DNA from: Lawsonibacter hominis
Lineage (GTDB): Bacteria > Bacillota > Clostridia > Oscillospirales > Oscillospiraceae
Assembly (NCBI RefSeq): GCF_014287895.1
Contig: NZ_JACOPP010000016.1
Span: 1 to 64,000 of the forward strand
Length of the DNA stretch: 64,000 nt
Reading direction: 5' to 3'
The position numbers and the translations under genes were made by a program. This document shows positions 25,232 through 34,400 of the stretch, piece by piece; positions within the stretch are counted from its first letter, which is position 1; each line of letters starts with the position of its first letter. The notes under the pieces were generated by a model, which did no database searches, was not told where the DNA came from, and saw nothing but the letters and a program-made list of their open reading frames with translations.

Positions 25232-25837
25232 ATGGAAAAAAAGGAAGTGAAGGTGCTGGTACATGCCTCCGGCCGCCATGTCCACCTGAGTGAGGCGGAT
25301 TTGAAGACGCTGTTCGGCCCGGAGGCGGAGATCAGGCCCAAACGGGTGCTGGGCGCGGACGGAAAAGGCGATTTCCTAAGCGACCTCAAGGTGGAGGTGG
25401 TGGGCCCTGAGGGCAAGAGCTTCTCCTGCTCGGTGCTGGGGCCCGCGCGCCGGGAGACCCAGGTGGAGGTGAGCTATACCGAGGGCCGGATGATCGGTGC
25501 GGTTCCGCCTCTGGGGGACAGCGGCAAGCTGGAGGGAACCATGCCTGTCTGCCTGCGCGGCCCCTACGGCAGTGTGAAACTCACCCGGGGGATGTTTGTG
25601 GCCCGCCGCCATGTCCATCTGACCCCGGACGACGCCGAGCGCATCGGCGTGAAAAACAACGACCCCTGCGACCTGCGTATTGAGGGGGCACGGCCCACCA
25701 CCTTTCACGGGGTCATTGCCAAGGTCCCGCCCCGGGAGGTGGGCATGGAGGTGTCGGACGTGCATCTGGATTATGACGAGTGGAACGCCTGCGCGCTGTT
25801 CCAGCAGGACGGCGGCTGGCTCTCCAGGGGCGAATAG
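25232..25837 (+). CDS. PduL-type phosphate acyltransferase
   Basis: 201-residue PduL family protein (phosphate propanoyltransferase), which swaps CoA for phosphate on an acyl group. The two PduL zinc-binding His motifs are present: SGRHVHLSEADL (about residues 15-26) and ARRHVHLTPDDAERIGV (about 127-143). GPARRETQVEVSYTE lies between them, and LDYDEWNAC at the C-terminus. No encapsulation peptide is obvious, so it is not clearly linked to a microcompartment. Next to butyrate kinase it completes acyl-CoA to acyl-phosphate to acid plus ATP. ATG follows a GTG directly; GGGGGAG supports the ATG. Confidence 0.92.
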   Translation: MEKKEVKVLVHASGRHVHLSEADLKTLFGPEAEIRPKRVLGADGKGDFLSDLKVEVVGPEGKSFSCSVLGPARRETQVEVSYTEGRMIGAVPPLGDSGKLEGTMPVCLRGPYGSVKLTRGMFVARRHVHLTPDDAERIGVKNNDPCDLRIEGARPTTFHGVIAKVPPREVGMEVSDVHLDYDEWNACALFQQDGGWLSRGE

Positions 25838-25849
25838 GAGGTGGATGAG

Positions 25850-27019
25850 ATGAAAAAGATTCTGGCTATCAACCCCGGTTCCACCTCTACCAAGCTGGCC
25901 TATTTCGAGGATGACACCCCCATCCTGGAGCAGAGCCTCACCTTCCCCAAGCCCGAGGGACAGGGCCGGGTTCACGTGCTAGACGAGTACGAGGCCCGCA
26001 TGGAGAGCATCACCGCCTTTTTGGAAGAGAACCACATCTCCCTGGCGGACATCGACCTCTTTGTCTCCCGGGGCGGCGCCCCCGGCCGGGTGGAATACGG
26101 GGCCTATGAGATCGACAAGACGGTGGTTCAGCTCCTCTGCTTCAGTGACGCGCCCACATACCACGCCTCCAACCTGGCCCCCATTCTGGCCTACTCCCTG
26201 GCCCAGCGGGCCGGCGGCAAGCCCGCCATTTTCTACGATGCGGTGTCCGCCGACCAGGCCAGCCCGCTGGCCCACATGTCGGGCATCCCCGGCGTGGCCC
26301 GCCGCGTGGGGTGCCATAACCTGAACACCCGCATGGTGGGCCGGGAGGCGGCCGCGCAGCTTGGGAAAGCCTATGAGGAGAGCAGGCTGGTGATCGCCCA
26401 CCTGGGCGGGGGGATCTCCGTCTCCGCCCACAACCACGGCGTGATCGACGACTCGGTGATGTGCGACGAGGGCCCCATGGGTCCCCAGCGGGCGGGCCGG
26501 GTCAGCTTCCTGCAGATGATGCAGATGTGCTATGTGGAAAAGAGGACCATGCAGGAGATGCAGCGCATCACCGACGCCGGCGGCCTGCTGTCCTACTTCC
26601 ATGTGGACACCATGATCGCCCTGGAGGAGAAGATCGACGCCGGCGACCGGGAGGCGGAGTTCCTCTATCAGGTCATGGCCTACCAGATCTGCAAGGCCAT
26701 CGGCGAGATGTTCGCCGTGCTGGGCAGTCGGGCGGACGCCATCGTCCTCACCGGCGGCGTGGCCAACTCCAAGCGCTTCACCGGCTGGGTGAAGGACCGG
26801 GTGGGGGCCATGGCCCCTGTCCTGGTGATCCCCGGTGAGCGGGAGATGCTGGCCATGGCCCGCGGCGGCCTGCGGGTGCTCAGCGGCCAGGAGGCGGTCA
26901 AGCACTATACAGAGCTCCCCGAGGGCTTCCAGACGATGGACTCCTATATCTCCCACTTCAAGACGGTCCGGCCGGATATCCTGGACCGCCCGGCCGTACA
27001 GGCCATGCTGGCCCTATAA
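25850..27019 (+). CDS. buk: butyrate kinase
   Basis: 389-residue acetokinase-family enzyme of the butyrate kinase type, making ATP and a free acid from an acyl phosphate. The N-terminal phosphate loop INPGSTSTK is at about residues 7-15, then SRGGAPG, HLGGGISVSAH and AIVLTGGVANSKRFT with adenine-binding glycines. TAG GAGG eight bases before the ATG sets the start; an in-frame GTG lies nine bases earlier. It follows PduL by 12 bases, the usual pairing. In this cluster the acid may not be butyrate: the kinase family accepts several short acyl phosphates. Confidence 0.94.
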   Translation: MKKILAINPGSTSTKLAYFEDDTPILEQSLTFPKPEGQGRVHVLDEYEARMESITAFLEENHISLADIDLFVSRGGAPGRVEYGAYEIDKTVVQLLCFSDAPTYHASNLAPILAYSLAQRAGGKPAIFYDAVSADQASPLAHMSGIPGVARRVGCHNLNTRMVGREAAAQLGKAYEESRLVIAHLGGGISVSAHNHGVIDDSVMCDEGPMGPQRAGRVSFLQMMQMCYVEKRTMQEMQRITDAGGLLSYFHVDTMIALEEKIDAGDREAEFLYQVMAYQICKAIGEMFAVLGSRADAIVLTGGVANSKRFTGWVKDRVGAMAPVLVIPGEREMLAMARGGLRVLSGQEAVKHYTELPEGFQTMDSYISHFKTVRPDILDRPAVQAMLAL

Positions 27020-27080
27020 CAGCGTCCTTTTTCTGCCTCGGCCCGCTGGGGCCACTTAAAAAGCGAGAGGAGAGGAGCCG

Positions 27081-28394
27081 ATGTTGTTTCAGGCTTGCGC
27101 ACTCATCCTGTCCCTGATCTTAATCGCATTTCTGATCTATAAGGGGCTCAGCCCCATTCTGTCCGTGGTCATCGGCTGTTCCCTGATGATCTGGACCAAC
27201 GGCATGGACTATGTGGCCACCTTCCAGAGCGCGCTGTCCACATGGGGCTCTGTCCTGATGCCTGCCGTGTTCGTCACCCTGTTCGGCGCCGCCATGGGCG
27301 TCCTGTACACCAAGGCGGGCGCAATTGACAGTCTGGCGGTATGGCTGCTCAAGCCCACGCAGCGGGTCAAAAATGAGGATGCCCGGATTATTCTGTCCAT
27401 TCTGCTGTTCATCGTGTTCCGCATCATTCTGGGTCTGGCGGGCTTTGTGAACGACGCGGTGATGGTGACCATGTTCGCCGTGGGGGCCGTGGTCTTCCGC
27501 CAGGCGGACATCGACCGGCGGCATCTGAACGCGGTGCTGGTGATCGCAGGCACCATCGGGCTGGTTCTGCCCGGCGCTCCTACACAGACCAATGTTATGT
27601 TCGCCCTCTATCTGCCGGGGTACAGCCCAACAGCCTACTTCCTCCCGCGGCTGATGCTGATGCTGCTCTACATCGTGCTCGTGTGCTTGATCATGTTACG
27701 CTATGTGAAAAAGGACCGGGCTGCGGGCCGCCACTTCGAACAGGGCCGCATGATGCTCACAGAGACGAACCGGGAACTCCCGCCGGTGTGGCTCTGTTTC
27801 CTGCCGATTGTGGTGGTCATTATCACGTACACCTTCCTGGGCATTGAGGCATGGGTCTCCATCACCTTCGGCCTGATCGCCACCATGATCTGCCTGTACC
27901 GCTACTTCCCGCAGGAGGAGGGGAAGAGTCACTTCGCTTCCATGATCCACTATACCAACGACGGCGTGCTTCTGATCCCGCTCCAGTTCATGCTGATGGT
28001 GCTGCCCACCATGGTCATGTCCCTGAGCCCGGCGTTCCAGTGGGGCATCGACGCACTGGCAGAAAGCGGAATCAACCCCTATGTGAGCTTTGCGGTGCTG
28101 GCGGTCATCCTGGTCTCCTTTTCCGGGGCGGGTGCCATCCCCACCATCTGCACGGTGGCAGTCAGCGGCTATATCGGACAGAGCATGTCCATGTATGCCT
28201 GCGTCATCATTGCCACCTGGGCCTGCACGGTGTTTGACTCCCTGCCCACCAACGCCGCCATCGTCATTCAAACCGAGCTGTGTGACTGCCCCATGAAAAA
28301 AGCCTATCCCACCATCTTCACCACCACGATTGTAGCCACGGGCATCATCACCATATTGGCCACCATAGCCGCCGCTGCGGGTGTGTTCGGCTGA
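27081..28394 (+). CDS. GntP/CitMHS-like permease, copy 2
   Basis: 437 residues with about 11-12 hydrophobic segments, closing the rightward operon. It parallels copy 1 throughout: YKGLSPILSVVIGCSLMIWTNG, VLYTKAGAIDSLAVWL, GAPTQTNVMFALYLPGYS and ELPPVWLCFLPIVVV. So each of the mirrored operons has its own permease at its far end. Probably an organic-acid transporter for the substrate or product. A strong terminator follows 40 bases after the stop. It is the last gene before the right end of element 1. Confidence 0.86.
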   Translation: MLFQACALILSLILIAFLIYKGLSPILSVVIGCSLMIWTNGMDYVATFQSALSTWGSVLMPAVFVTLFGAAMGVLYTKAGAIDSLAVWLLKPTQRVKNEDARIILSILLFIVFRIILGLAGFVNDAVMVTMFAVGAVVFRQADIDRRHLNAVLVIAGTIGLVLPGAPTQTNVMFALYLPGYSPTAYFLPRLMLMLLYIVLVCLIMLRYVKKDRAAGRHFEQGRMMLTETNRELPPVWLCFLPIVVVIITYTFLGIEAWVSITFGLIATMICLYRYFPQEEGKSHFASMIHYTNDGVLLIPLQFMLMVLPTMVMSLSPAFQWGIDALAESGINPYVSFAVLAVILVSFSGAGAIPTICTVAVSGYIGQSMSMYACVIIATWACTVFDSLPTNAAIVIQTELCDCPMKKAYPTIFTTTIVATGIITILATIAAAAGVFG

Positions 28395-28434
28395 GCCCCA
28401 GAAGGCGGAACCCATAGAATATCCGGACAAAAAC

Positions 28435-28471
28435 CGGCAGAGTGCCTCTACATAGGCACTCTGCCGATTTT
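28435..28471 (+). terminator. intrinsic terminator of the catabolic operon
   Basis: CGGCAGAGTGCCT (28435-28447) pairs perfectly with 28454-28466 around a 6-base loop and is followed by ATTTT. It isolates the operon from the element end; 28472-28629 holds nothing that I recognise. Confidence 0.85.
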
Positions 28472-28611
28472 GCGCAGAGAGGGAGGATCTCCGGCCCTGC
28501 TCAGAACCGATCCAGGTGATACCCTCGTAAGGCCGCGCTTTTTACTTTGTTGTGGTTCAATTCGTCGATTTAAGTAGATTTTAATAACATTTTTCCTGTA
28601 ATCTTTAAGAT

Positions 28612-28650
28612 GGTACAGGTACACGCAGGTCCTGAGCGGCCTCCATCTTG
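28612..28650. other. right attachment junction of element 1 (attR)
   Basis: The element ends GGTACAGGTACACGCAGG, then the core TC at 28630-28631, then SASP sequence CTGAGCGGCCTCCATC. With the left junction it defines a crossover at the shared dinucleotide. No longer direct repeat is present. Confidence 0.8.
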
Positions 28651-28715
28651 AACTTGTTCAGAGCCTCGCGGGCGCTGGGGACGACAGGCTGATTAGAATT
28701 GTTGGAACTAGACAT
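28630..28715 (-). pseudogene. N-terminal half of the split alpha/beta-type SASP gene
   Basis: The minus strand begins with ATG at 28715 and encodes MSSSNNSNQPVVPSAREALNK then FKMEAAQ, typical of the start of an alpha/beta SASP. AAGGAG lies about ten bases upstream of the ATG. After 28 codons the frame enters element 1 and reads only RVPVPS-like foreign residues before a stop at about 28605. The rest of the gene is at 5989-6108. Adding core GA plus A from position 6106 rebuilds a Glu codon and continues as VGVNLKQGYNGD. Without excision the cell makes only a 36-residue fragment. Confidence 0.9.
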
Positions 28716-29054
28716 GATGTTGCATCTCCTTGTCTGTTTGTTTTGTTGGATTGGGAATCCGAACATATCTTTGCCCCGGGCAGATTTTATATGTGCTCCA
28801 ATTTTTGCGCGTTCAGGACATTTCGCCCTCTTTTTAAAATCAGAAACGGGCCGGATCGGGTCCTGCACGTATTTCGGCGGCGGCGTTCCGGCCGCCGCCG
28901 CCTTGCCGGAGCGCAAAAGCTGCGCGGCCGGATCTGTTTTCGGATGGGAAGGGTTCAAACGAGGTCGGGCCGCGGGTGCGCGCACCGGGAAAAGAAGGTC
29001 CGGCGCCCGGGCAGGCGGCAGGAATCGACAGATCCCTTTCCTTTGAGTTACCTC
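28716..29054. other. intergenic region, no gene supported
   Basis: About 340 bases between the SASP start and the next promoter. Open frames here are GC-rich and lack convincing products. There is a GC hairpin near 28873-28897 (GGCGGCGGC against GCCGCCGCC). A forespore-type promoter for the SASP would be expected here on the minus strand; I could not identify one with confidence. Confidence 0.4.
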
Positions 29055-29083
29055 TTGAACCGATCCCGCTTCTTTGCTATACT
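29055..29083 (+). promoter_or_regulatory. SigA-type promoter for the NuoE/NuoF/Stn-like operon
   Basis: TTGAAC (29055-29060), 17-bp spacer, TATACT (29078-29083), about 70 bases before the first ATG of the operon. Confidence 0.65.
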
Positions 29084-29153
29084 GTTTGGGACAGGGCCCC
29101 CATGGAGGCCTGCGGCCGGGTTCGGCCGTCTATTTTCTGGGAGGGAACGGCAA

Positions 29154-29684
29154 ATGACGAGCAATGGGACGTGCTGCTGCGGCTGCGGCAGCAAAGAGGC
29201 CGCCTTTTCCGCGTTGGCTCCCGTACTGGAACAGTACGGGAAGACGCCGGGCAGCTTGATCACCATCCTGCAGCATGCGCAGGATCTTTACGGCTATCTT
29301 TCCACCGACGCCATCCAATACATTGCGGAATACACCGGCATCAAGCCCGCCAAGATCTATGGCGTGGCTACCTTCTACACCCAGTTCCGCCTGAGTCCCA
29401 TCGGCAAGCATCTCATTATGCTGTGCAAGGGGACCGCCTGCCACGTCAACGGCGCGGACAGCATCGAGGAGGCGGTCACCGAGGAACTGGGCATCACCGA
29501 CGGGCAGACCACCGAGGACGGCCTGTTTACGCTCAACAATGTGGCGTGCCTGGGCTGCTGCAGCCTGGCGCCGGTGATGATGATCCGCACGGCGGATGGG
29601 GATGAGACCTACGGAAACCTGACCAAGGCGAAGGTCAGGGCCATCCTGCAGGACATCCGTGCAAAGGAGGCGGCGTCGAAATGA
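29154..29684 (+). CDS. NuoE-like [2Fe-2S] subunit (HydA-gamma/StnA type)
   Basis: 176-residue thioredoxin-like ferredoxin of the 24-kDa NuoE family. The four cluster cysteines are in LCKGTACHV and CLGCCSLAP, the usual Cx4C and Cx3C pattern. An unusual N-terminus TCCCGCGSKE holds four more cysteines. The helical segment with QHAQDLYGYLSTDAIQYIAEY is typical of the family. It is the first of three genes with 4-base overlap to the NuoF-like gene and forms the small electron-transfer subunit of a soluble NADH-linked complex. GGGAGGG precedes the ATG at 29154; longer upstream frames are not supported. Confidence 0.9.
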   Translation: MTSNGTCCCGCGSKEAAFSALAPVLEQYGKTPGSLITILQHAQDLYGYLSTDAIQYIAEYTGIKPAKIYGVATFYTQFRLSPIGKHLIMLCKGTACHVNGADSIEEAVTEELGITDGQTTEDGLFTLNNVACLGCCSLAPVMMIRTADGDETYGNLTKAKVRAILQDIRAKEAASK

Positions 29685-31435
29685 AAGTAGTCGTTGGACA
29701 GGGCAGCTGCGGCGTAGCGACCGGCGCCCGCAAGACCTCCGATGAGCTGGAGCGGCTCATCGCGGAAAAGGGCCTGACGAATGTGGCCGTGGATCTGACC
29801 GGCTGCGTGGGCACCTGCTACCTGGAACCCATCGTGGACGTGTACGGGGACGACGGCGCCCTTCAGGCCCGTTATGTGAAGGTCCAGCCCGATAAGGCCG
29901 CCGCCATCGTGGAAGAGCACCTGATGGGCGGCAGGATCGTGGAGGATCTGGCCATCTCCCGGCAGGACGAGGCCTTCCTTTCCCAGCAAAAGCGCATCGT
30001 GCTGCGCAACTGCGGCGTTATCAATCCCGAGCACATCGAAGAGTACATAGCCGCCGGCGGCTACGAGGCCGCAAAGAAGGCGGTCACCTCCATGACGCCC
30101 CAGCAGGTCATTGAAGAGGTGCGCATCTCCGGGCTGCGGGGCCGCGGCGGCGCGGGCTTCCCCACCTGGTTCAAATGGAACGCCGCACGGCAGAATCAGG
30201 CCGACCAGAAGTATATGGTCTGCAACGCCGACGAGGGCGACCCCGGCGCGTTTATGGACCGCTCCGTGCTGGAGGGCGACCCCCACTCCGTGCTGGAGGG
30301 CATGCTCATCGGCGGCTACGCCATCGGGGCCAGCCAGGGCGTGATCTACGTCCGGGCCGAGTACCCGTTGGCCATCAAGCGCCTGGAGATCGCCATGGCG
30401 CAGGCCCGGGAGCGGGGCTTTTTGGGGCAGAACCTCTTCGGCACCGGCTTCAGCTTTGACATCCGCATCAAGGCGGGCGCAGGCGCGTTCGTCTGCGGCG
30501 AGGAGACCGCGCTCATCGCTTCTCTGGAGGGCGAGCGGGGCATGCCCCGGCTCAAGCCCCCCTTCCCCGCCCAGCGGGGCTACTGGCAGAAGCCCACCAA
30601 CATCAACAACGTGGAGACCTTCGCCAACGTGCCCTGGGTCCTGCTCCACGGCGGCGCGGCCCTGGCGGCCATCGGCACGGAAAAAAGCGCCGGCACCAAG
30701 GTCTTTGCCCTGGCGGGCAAGATCAAGAAGGGCGGCCTGGTGGAGGTGCCCATGGGCCTGCCCATCCGCGACATCATTTTCGGCATCGGCGGCGGCATCA
30801 AAAACGACAAAGCCTTTAAGGCCGTGCAGATGGGCGGCCCCTCCGGCGGCTGTATCCCCGCGGAACTGGCCGGCACCACCGTGGACTACGAGTCCATCCC
30901 CAAGACCGGCGCCATCGTAGGCTCCGGCGGCATGATCGTCATGGACGAGGATACCTGCATGGTGGATATGGCCCGCTTCTTCCTGGACTTTACCCGCAAG
31001 GAGTCCTGCGGCAAGTGCAACTACTGCCGCGTGGGCACCAAGCGGATGCTGGAGATCCTGGAGCGCATCACCCGGGGCGAGGGCAGGGACGGCGACATCG
31101 AACTGCTGGAGGAGCTGGCCGAAAAGATCAAGGACGGCTCCATGTGCGGCCTGGGCCAGACGGCGCCCAACCCGGTGCTCACCACCATCCGCTACTTCCG
31201 CAACGAGTATGAGGACCACATCTACAAAAAGAAGTGTACGGCCCACTCCTGCAAGGCCTTGATCCACTATGAGATCACCGACGCGTGCAAGGGGTGTACG
31301 CTGTGTGCCCGCAACTGCCCGGTCGGCGCCATCACCGGCAGCGTGAAGCAGCGCCACGTCATTGACCAGGATACGTGCATCAAGTGCGGCAAGTGCATGG
31401 ATTCCTGCAAATTCGGCGCGATCGTCAAGGACTGA
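29681..31435 (+). CDS. NuoF-like NADH-binding flavoprotein with extra ferredoxin domain (HydB/StnB type)
   Basis: 584 residues. The N-terminal [2Fe-2S] thioredoxin-like domain (about 1-90) has GSCGVATGA and TGCVGTCYLEP. The NuoF core carries FMN and NADH motifs (GLRGRGGAGFPTW, NADEGDPGAFMDR, GAFVCGEETALIASLEG). The N3-type [4Fe-4S] site is SCGKCNYCRVG with MCGLGQ. Two C-terminal [4Fe-4S] motifs follow (CKGCTLCARNC, CIKCGKCMDSC). This is the architecture of HydB of bifurcating hydrogenases and of StnB in the Sporomusa-type Nfn complex. No hydrogenase gene is adjacent, and a GltD-NuoG-like partner follows, which favours the transhydrogenase role. Confidence 0.9.
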   Translation: MKVVVGQGSCGVATGARKTSDELERLIAEKGLTNVAVDLTGCVGTCYLEPIVDVYGDDGALQARYVKVQPDKAAAIVEEHLMGGRIVEDLAISRQDEAFLSQQKRIVLRNCGVINPEHIEEYIAAGGYEAAKKAVTSMTPQQVIEEVRISGLRGRGGAGFPTWFKWNAARQNQADQKYMVCNADEGDPGAFMDRSVLEGDPHSVLEGMLIGGYAIGASQGVIYVRAEYPLAIKRLEIAMAQARERGFLGQNLFGTGFSFDIRIKAGAGAFVCGEETALIASLEGERGMPRLKPPFPAQRGYWQKPTNINNVETFANVPWVLLHGGAALAAIGTEKSAGTKVFALAGKIKKGGLVEVPMGLPIRDIIFGIGGGIKNDKAFKAVQMGGPSGGCIPAELAGTTVDYESIPKTGAIVGSGGMIVMDEDTCMVDMARFFLDFTRKESCGKCNYCRVGTKRMLEILERITRGEGRDGDIELLEELAEKIKDGSMCGLGQTAPNPVLTTIRYFRNEYEDHIYKKKCTAHSCKALIHYEITDACKGCTLCARNCPVGAITGSVKQRHVIDQDTCIKCGKCMDSCKFGAIVKD

Positions 31436-31451
31436 GGGGAGGGGAAGCGAC

Positions 31452-34400
31452 ATGAAACAGTACAGACTGAATATCGACGGCAAAGAGGTGCTGGGCGTCC
31501 CCGGTCAGACCATCCTGGAGGTGGCCCGGGAGAACGATATCTCCATCCCCACCCTCTGCTATGACGAGCGCACCACCATTTACGGGGCCTGCGGCCTCTG
31601 CGTGGTGGAGGTGGAGGGCAATCCCAAGCTGGTGAAGGCCTGCGCCACCGAGATCGCACCCAATATGGTGGTGCGCACCAAAACCAAGCGGGTCCTGGAG
31701 TCCCGCAAGACCAACCTGGAGCTGCTGCTCTCCAACCACGTGGGCGACTGCCGCCCCCCCTGCGTGCTCAACTGCCCGGCGGGCACCGACTGCCAGGGCT
31801 ATGTGGGCCTGATCGCCAACGGCCGCTTTGAGGAGGCCATCGCGCTGATCCGGGAGCGCATCCCGCTGCCCGGCTCCATCGGCCGGGTGTGCCCCCATCC
31901 CTGCGAGGACAACTGCCGCCGGGCCCTGGTGGACCAGCCGGTGGCCATTGCCTGGCTCAAGCGCTTTGCCGCCGACTGGGATCAGTCCGGGGAGGATCCC
32001 TTCCTGCCCGAGATCGCCCCGGAGACCGGAAGATCCGTGGCCATCATCGGCGGCGGCCCTTACGGCCTGTCGGCCGCCTATTTCCTGCGCCAGATGGGGC
32101 ATGCCGTGACGATTTTCGAGGCCATGCCCAAGCTGGGCGGCATGCTGCGCTACGGCATCCCCGAATACCGCCTGCCCAAGTCGGTGGTGGACGAAGAGGT
32201 CGCCACCATCGCGCGCATGGGCGTCACGCTGCGCCCCAATACCCGGGTGGGGAAGGATATTTCCTTTGAGACGCTGCGGGAGACCTATGACGCCGTTCTG
32301 GTGGGCGTGGGCGCCTGGGTGTCCACCGGCACCGGCTGCCCCGGCGAGGAGCTCCCCGGCGTCGTCGGCGGCATCGATTTCCTCCGCCACGTGGTCCGCA
32401 ACGAGCCCATCGCCCTGGGGAAGCGGGTGGCCATCGTGGGCGGCGGCAACACCGCCATGGACGCCTGCCGCACCGCCGTGCGCCTGGGGGCGGAGGCGGT
32501 CTACAACGTCTACCGCCGCACCAAGGACGAGATGCCCGCCGACCGTCTGGAGATCGAGGAGGCCGAGGAGGAGGGCGTCATCTTCAAGAACCTGACCAAT
32601 CCGCTGGAGATCAAGGCCGGCCCCGACGGGCGGGTGAGCGAGATCGTCCTCCAGGTGATGCAGCTGGGCGAGCCCGACGCCTCCGGCCGCCGTGCCCCCA
32701 AGCCCGTGGAGGGCAAAACCGAGACCCTGGCGGTGGACACGGTCATCCTGGCGATCGGCCAGAAGGTGGACACCGCCGGCCTGCCCGGCCTGGAGCTGAC
32801 CCGCAAGGGCGGCGTGGTATACGACAAGAAGACCTTCCGCACCAGCCTGCCCGGCGTGTTCTGCGGCGGCGACTGCGGCAACGATAAGATCTCCATCGCC
32901 GTGGAGTCCATTGCCGACGCGAAAAAGAGCAGCGCCGTCATCGACGCCTACCTGCGGGGCGAGGCGGCGGCCTACAAGCGCCCCTATACCGTGGAGCGCC
33001 GCGATATCACCGAAAAGACCTTCGAAGACCGGGAACGCCAGTGCCGGCCCAAGATGGAGCAGCTCTCCCCCGAAGCGCGCCGGGATAATTTCTCCGAGGT
33101 CGTGGCGGGGTACGGGCCCGAGCAGGCCATGGAGGAAGCCCAGCGCTGTCTGGAGTGCGGCTGCCACGACTACTTCGAGTGCAAGCTCATCCACTACGCA
33201 AACGAGTATCGGGTCGCGCCCGAGCGGCTCTCCGGCGACGTGAACCGGGTGGAGTATGAGGACGAGCACCCCTTCCTTCTGCGCGACCCCAACAAGTGCA
33301 TCCTGTGCGGACTGTGCGTGCGGGTGTGCGACGAGGTCATGGGCGTGGGTGCGCTGGGGCTGGTGCACCGCGGCTTCGACACGGTGGTCAAGCCCGCGCT
33401 GGAGCAGCCCCTGAGCACCACCGGATGCATCTCCTGCGGCCAGTGCGTCAGCGTCTGCCCCACCGGGGCGCTGGGAGAGCGGCTCTCGCTCCAGAAGAGC
33501 GTGCCCCTGGAGACCGAGTGCACCGACACCACCTGTTCCTTCTGCTCTCTGGGCTGCTCCATGCACCTGGAGACCGGCGGCGGCATGCTCATCAAGGCCG
33601 TGCCCGACCGGGAGGGTTCCGTCAACAAGGGCCTGCTGTGTGCCCGGGGCCGCTTTGGCTTTGACTGCGCCGAGCTGGAAGAGCGGCTGAACGCCCCGCT
33701 GGTGAAACACGGGAATGTGCTGGAGCAGACCGATTACCACGAGGCTGCCGTCCGCACCGCCAAGGGCCTTCAGGCCGTGGCCGCCCGGCATGGCAAGGAC
33801 GCTGTGGCCGTCTCCATCTCCGCCCGGATGACCAACGAGGAGGCCTTCGCCATGAAGCAGCTGGCCGACGCCATAGGCGCGCGGACGCTGTGCTTCGACC
33901 ACCGGGAGAACGGCCTCAAGCGGGTGCTGGGCTTTGACGCCTCCCCCAACACCATCGACGAGCTGCTTTCCACCGATGTGATCCTGGCCGTGGGCTTTAC
34001 CGCCGCCAAGTCGGTGATGCGGGTGAAGCTGATGCAGGCCGCTAAGAACGGCGCCAAGATCGTCCTCATCAACCCCGAGGGCGCGGAGCAGGAGCTGGCC
34101 TTCCTCCATAAGGCCGTGTACGTGAAAAACGACCTGTCCTTCCTTAAGGAGCTGGCCCGCGCGCTGCTGGACCTGGGCAAGACCAGCTCCGCCCAAGGCT
34201 TCGACGCCTTTGCCGAGAGCCTCTCCGGCGTGACGCCCGGCGAGCAGGCCAGGGAGGTAGCCGCGCTGTACGCCGGGGCCAAGAAGGCGATGATCCTCTG
34301 CCAGCAGAACCCGCTGACGGCGGACGCCGCCGCCCTGCTGGCCGAGATCGCAGCCCTGTCCGGCCACCTGAACGCTCCCCGGGACGGGATCCTCCAGCTC

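Larger units (their letters stand above)
6109..28631. mobile_element. element 1: 22.5-kb integrated island inside a SASP gene
   Basis: The island is bounded by the two halves of one SASP gene in matching orientation, with only the core dinucleotide duplicated, as expected for large serine integrases. The recombinase gene ends about 70 bases from the left junction. Contents, left to right: serine recombinase, TnpW-like small protein, tyrosine recombinase, DUF4143 ATPase, decayed IS200-type transposase, a DUF362 gene pair, a sigma-54 activator, and two divergent catabolic operons ending in a terminator at 28.47 kb. No conjugation or replication genes are visible, so this is an integrative, perhaps mobilisable, island. 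Whether excision occurs, and whether it is tied to sporulation, is not shown by sequence. Confidence 0.85.

Noticed and set aside
28605..28985. Longer minus-strand protein of 126 residues containing the SASP N-half
   Set aside because: The upstream 90 residues have no ribosome site or family match; the SASP start MSSSNNSN with AAGGAG upstream is clearly the real one, and the last residues are element sequence.
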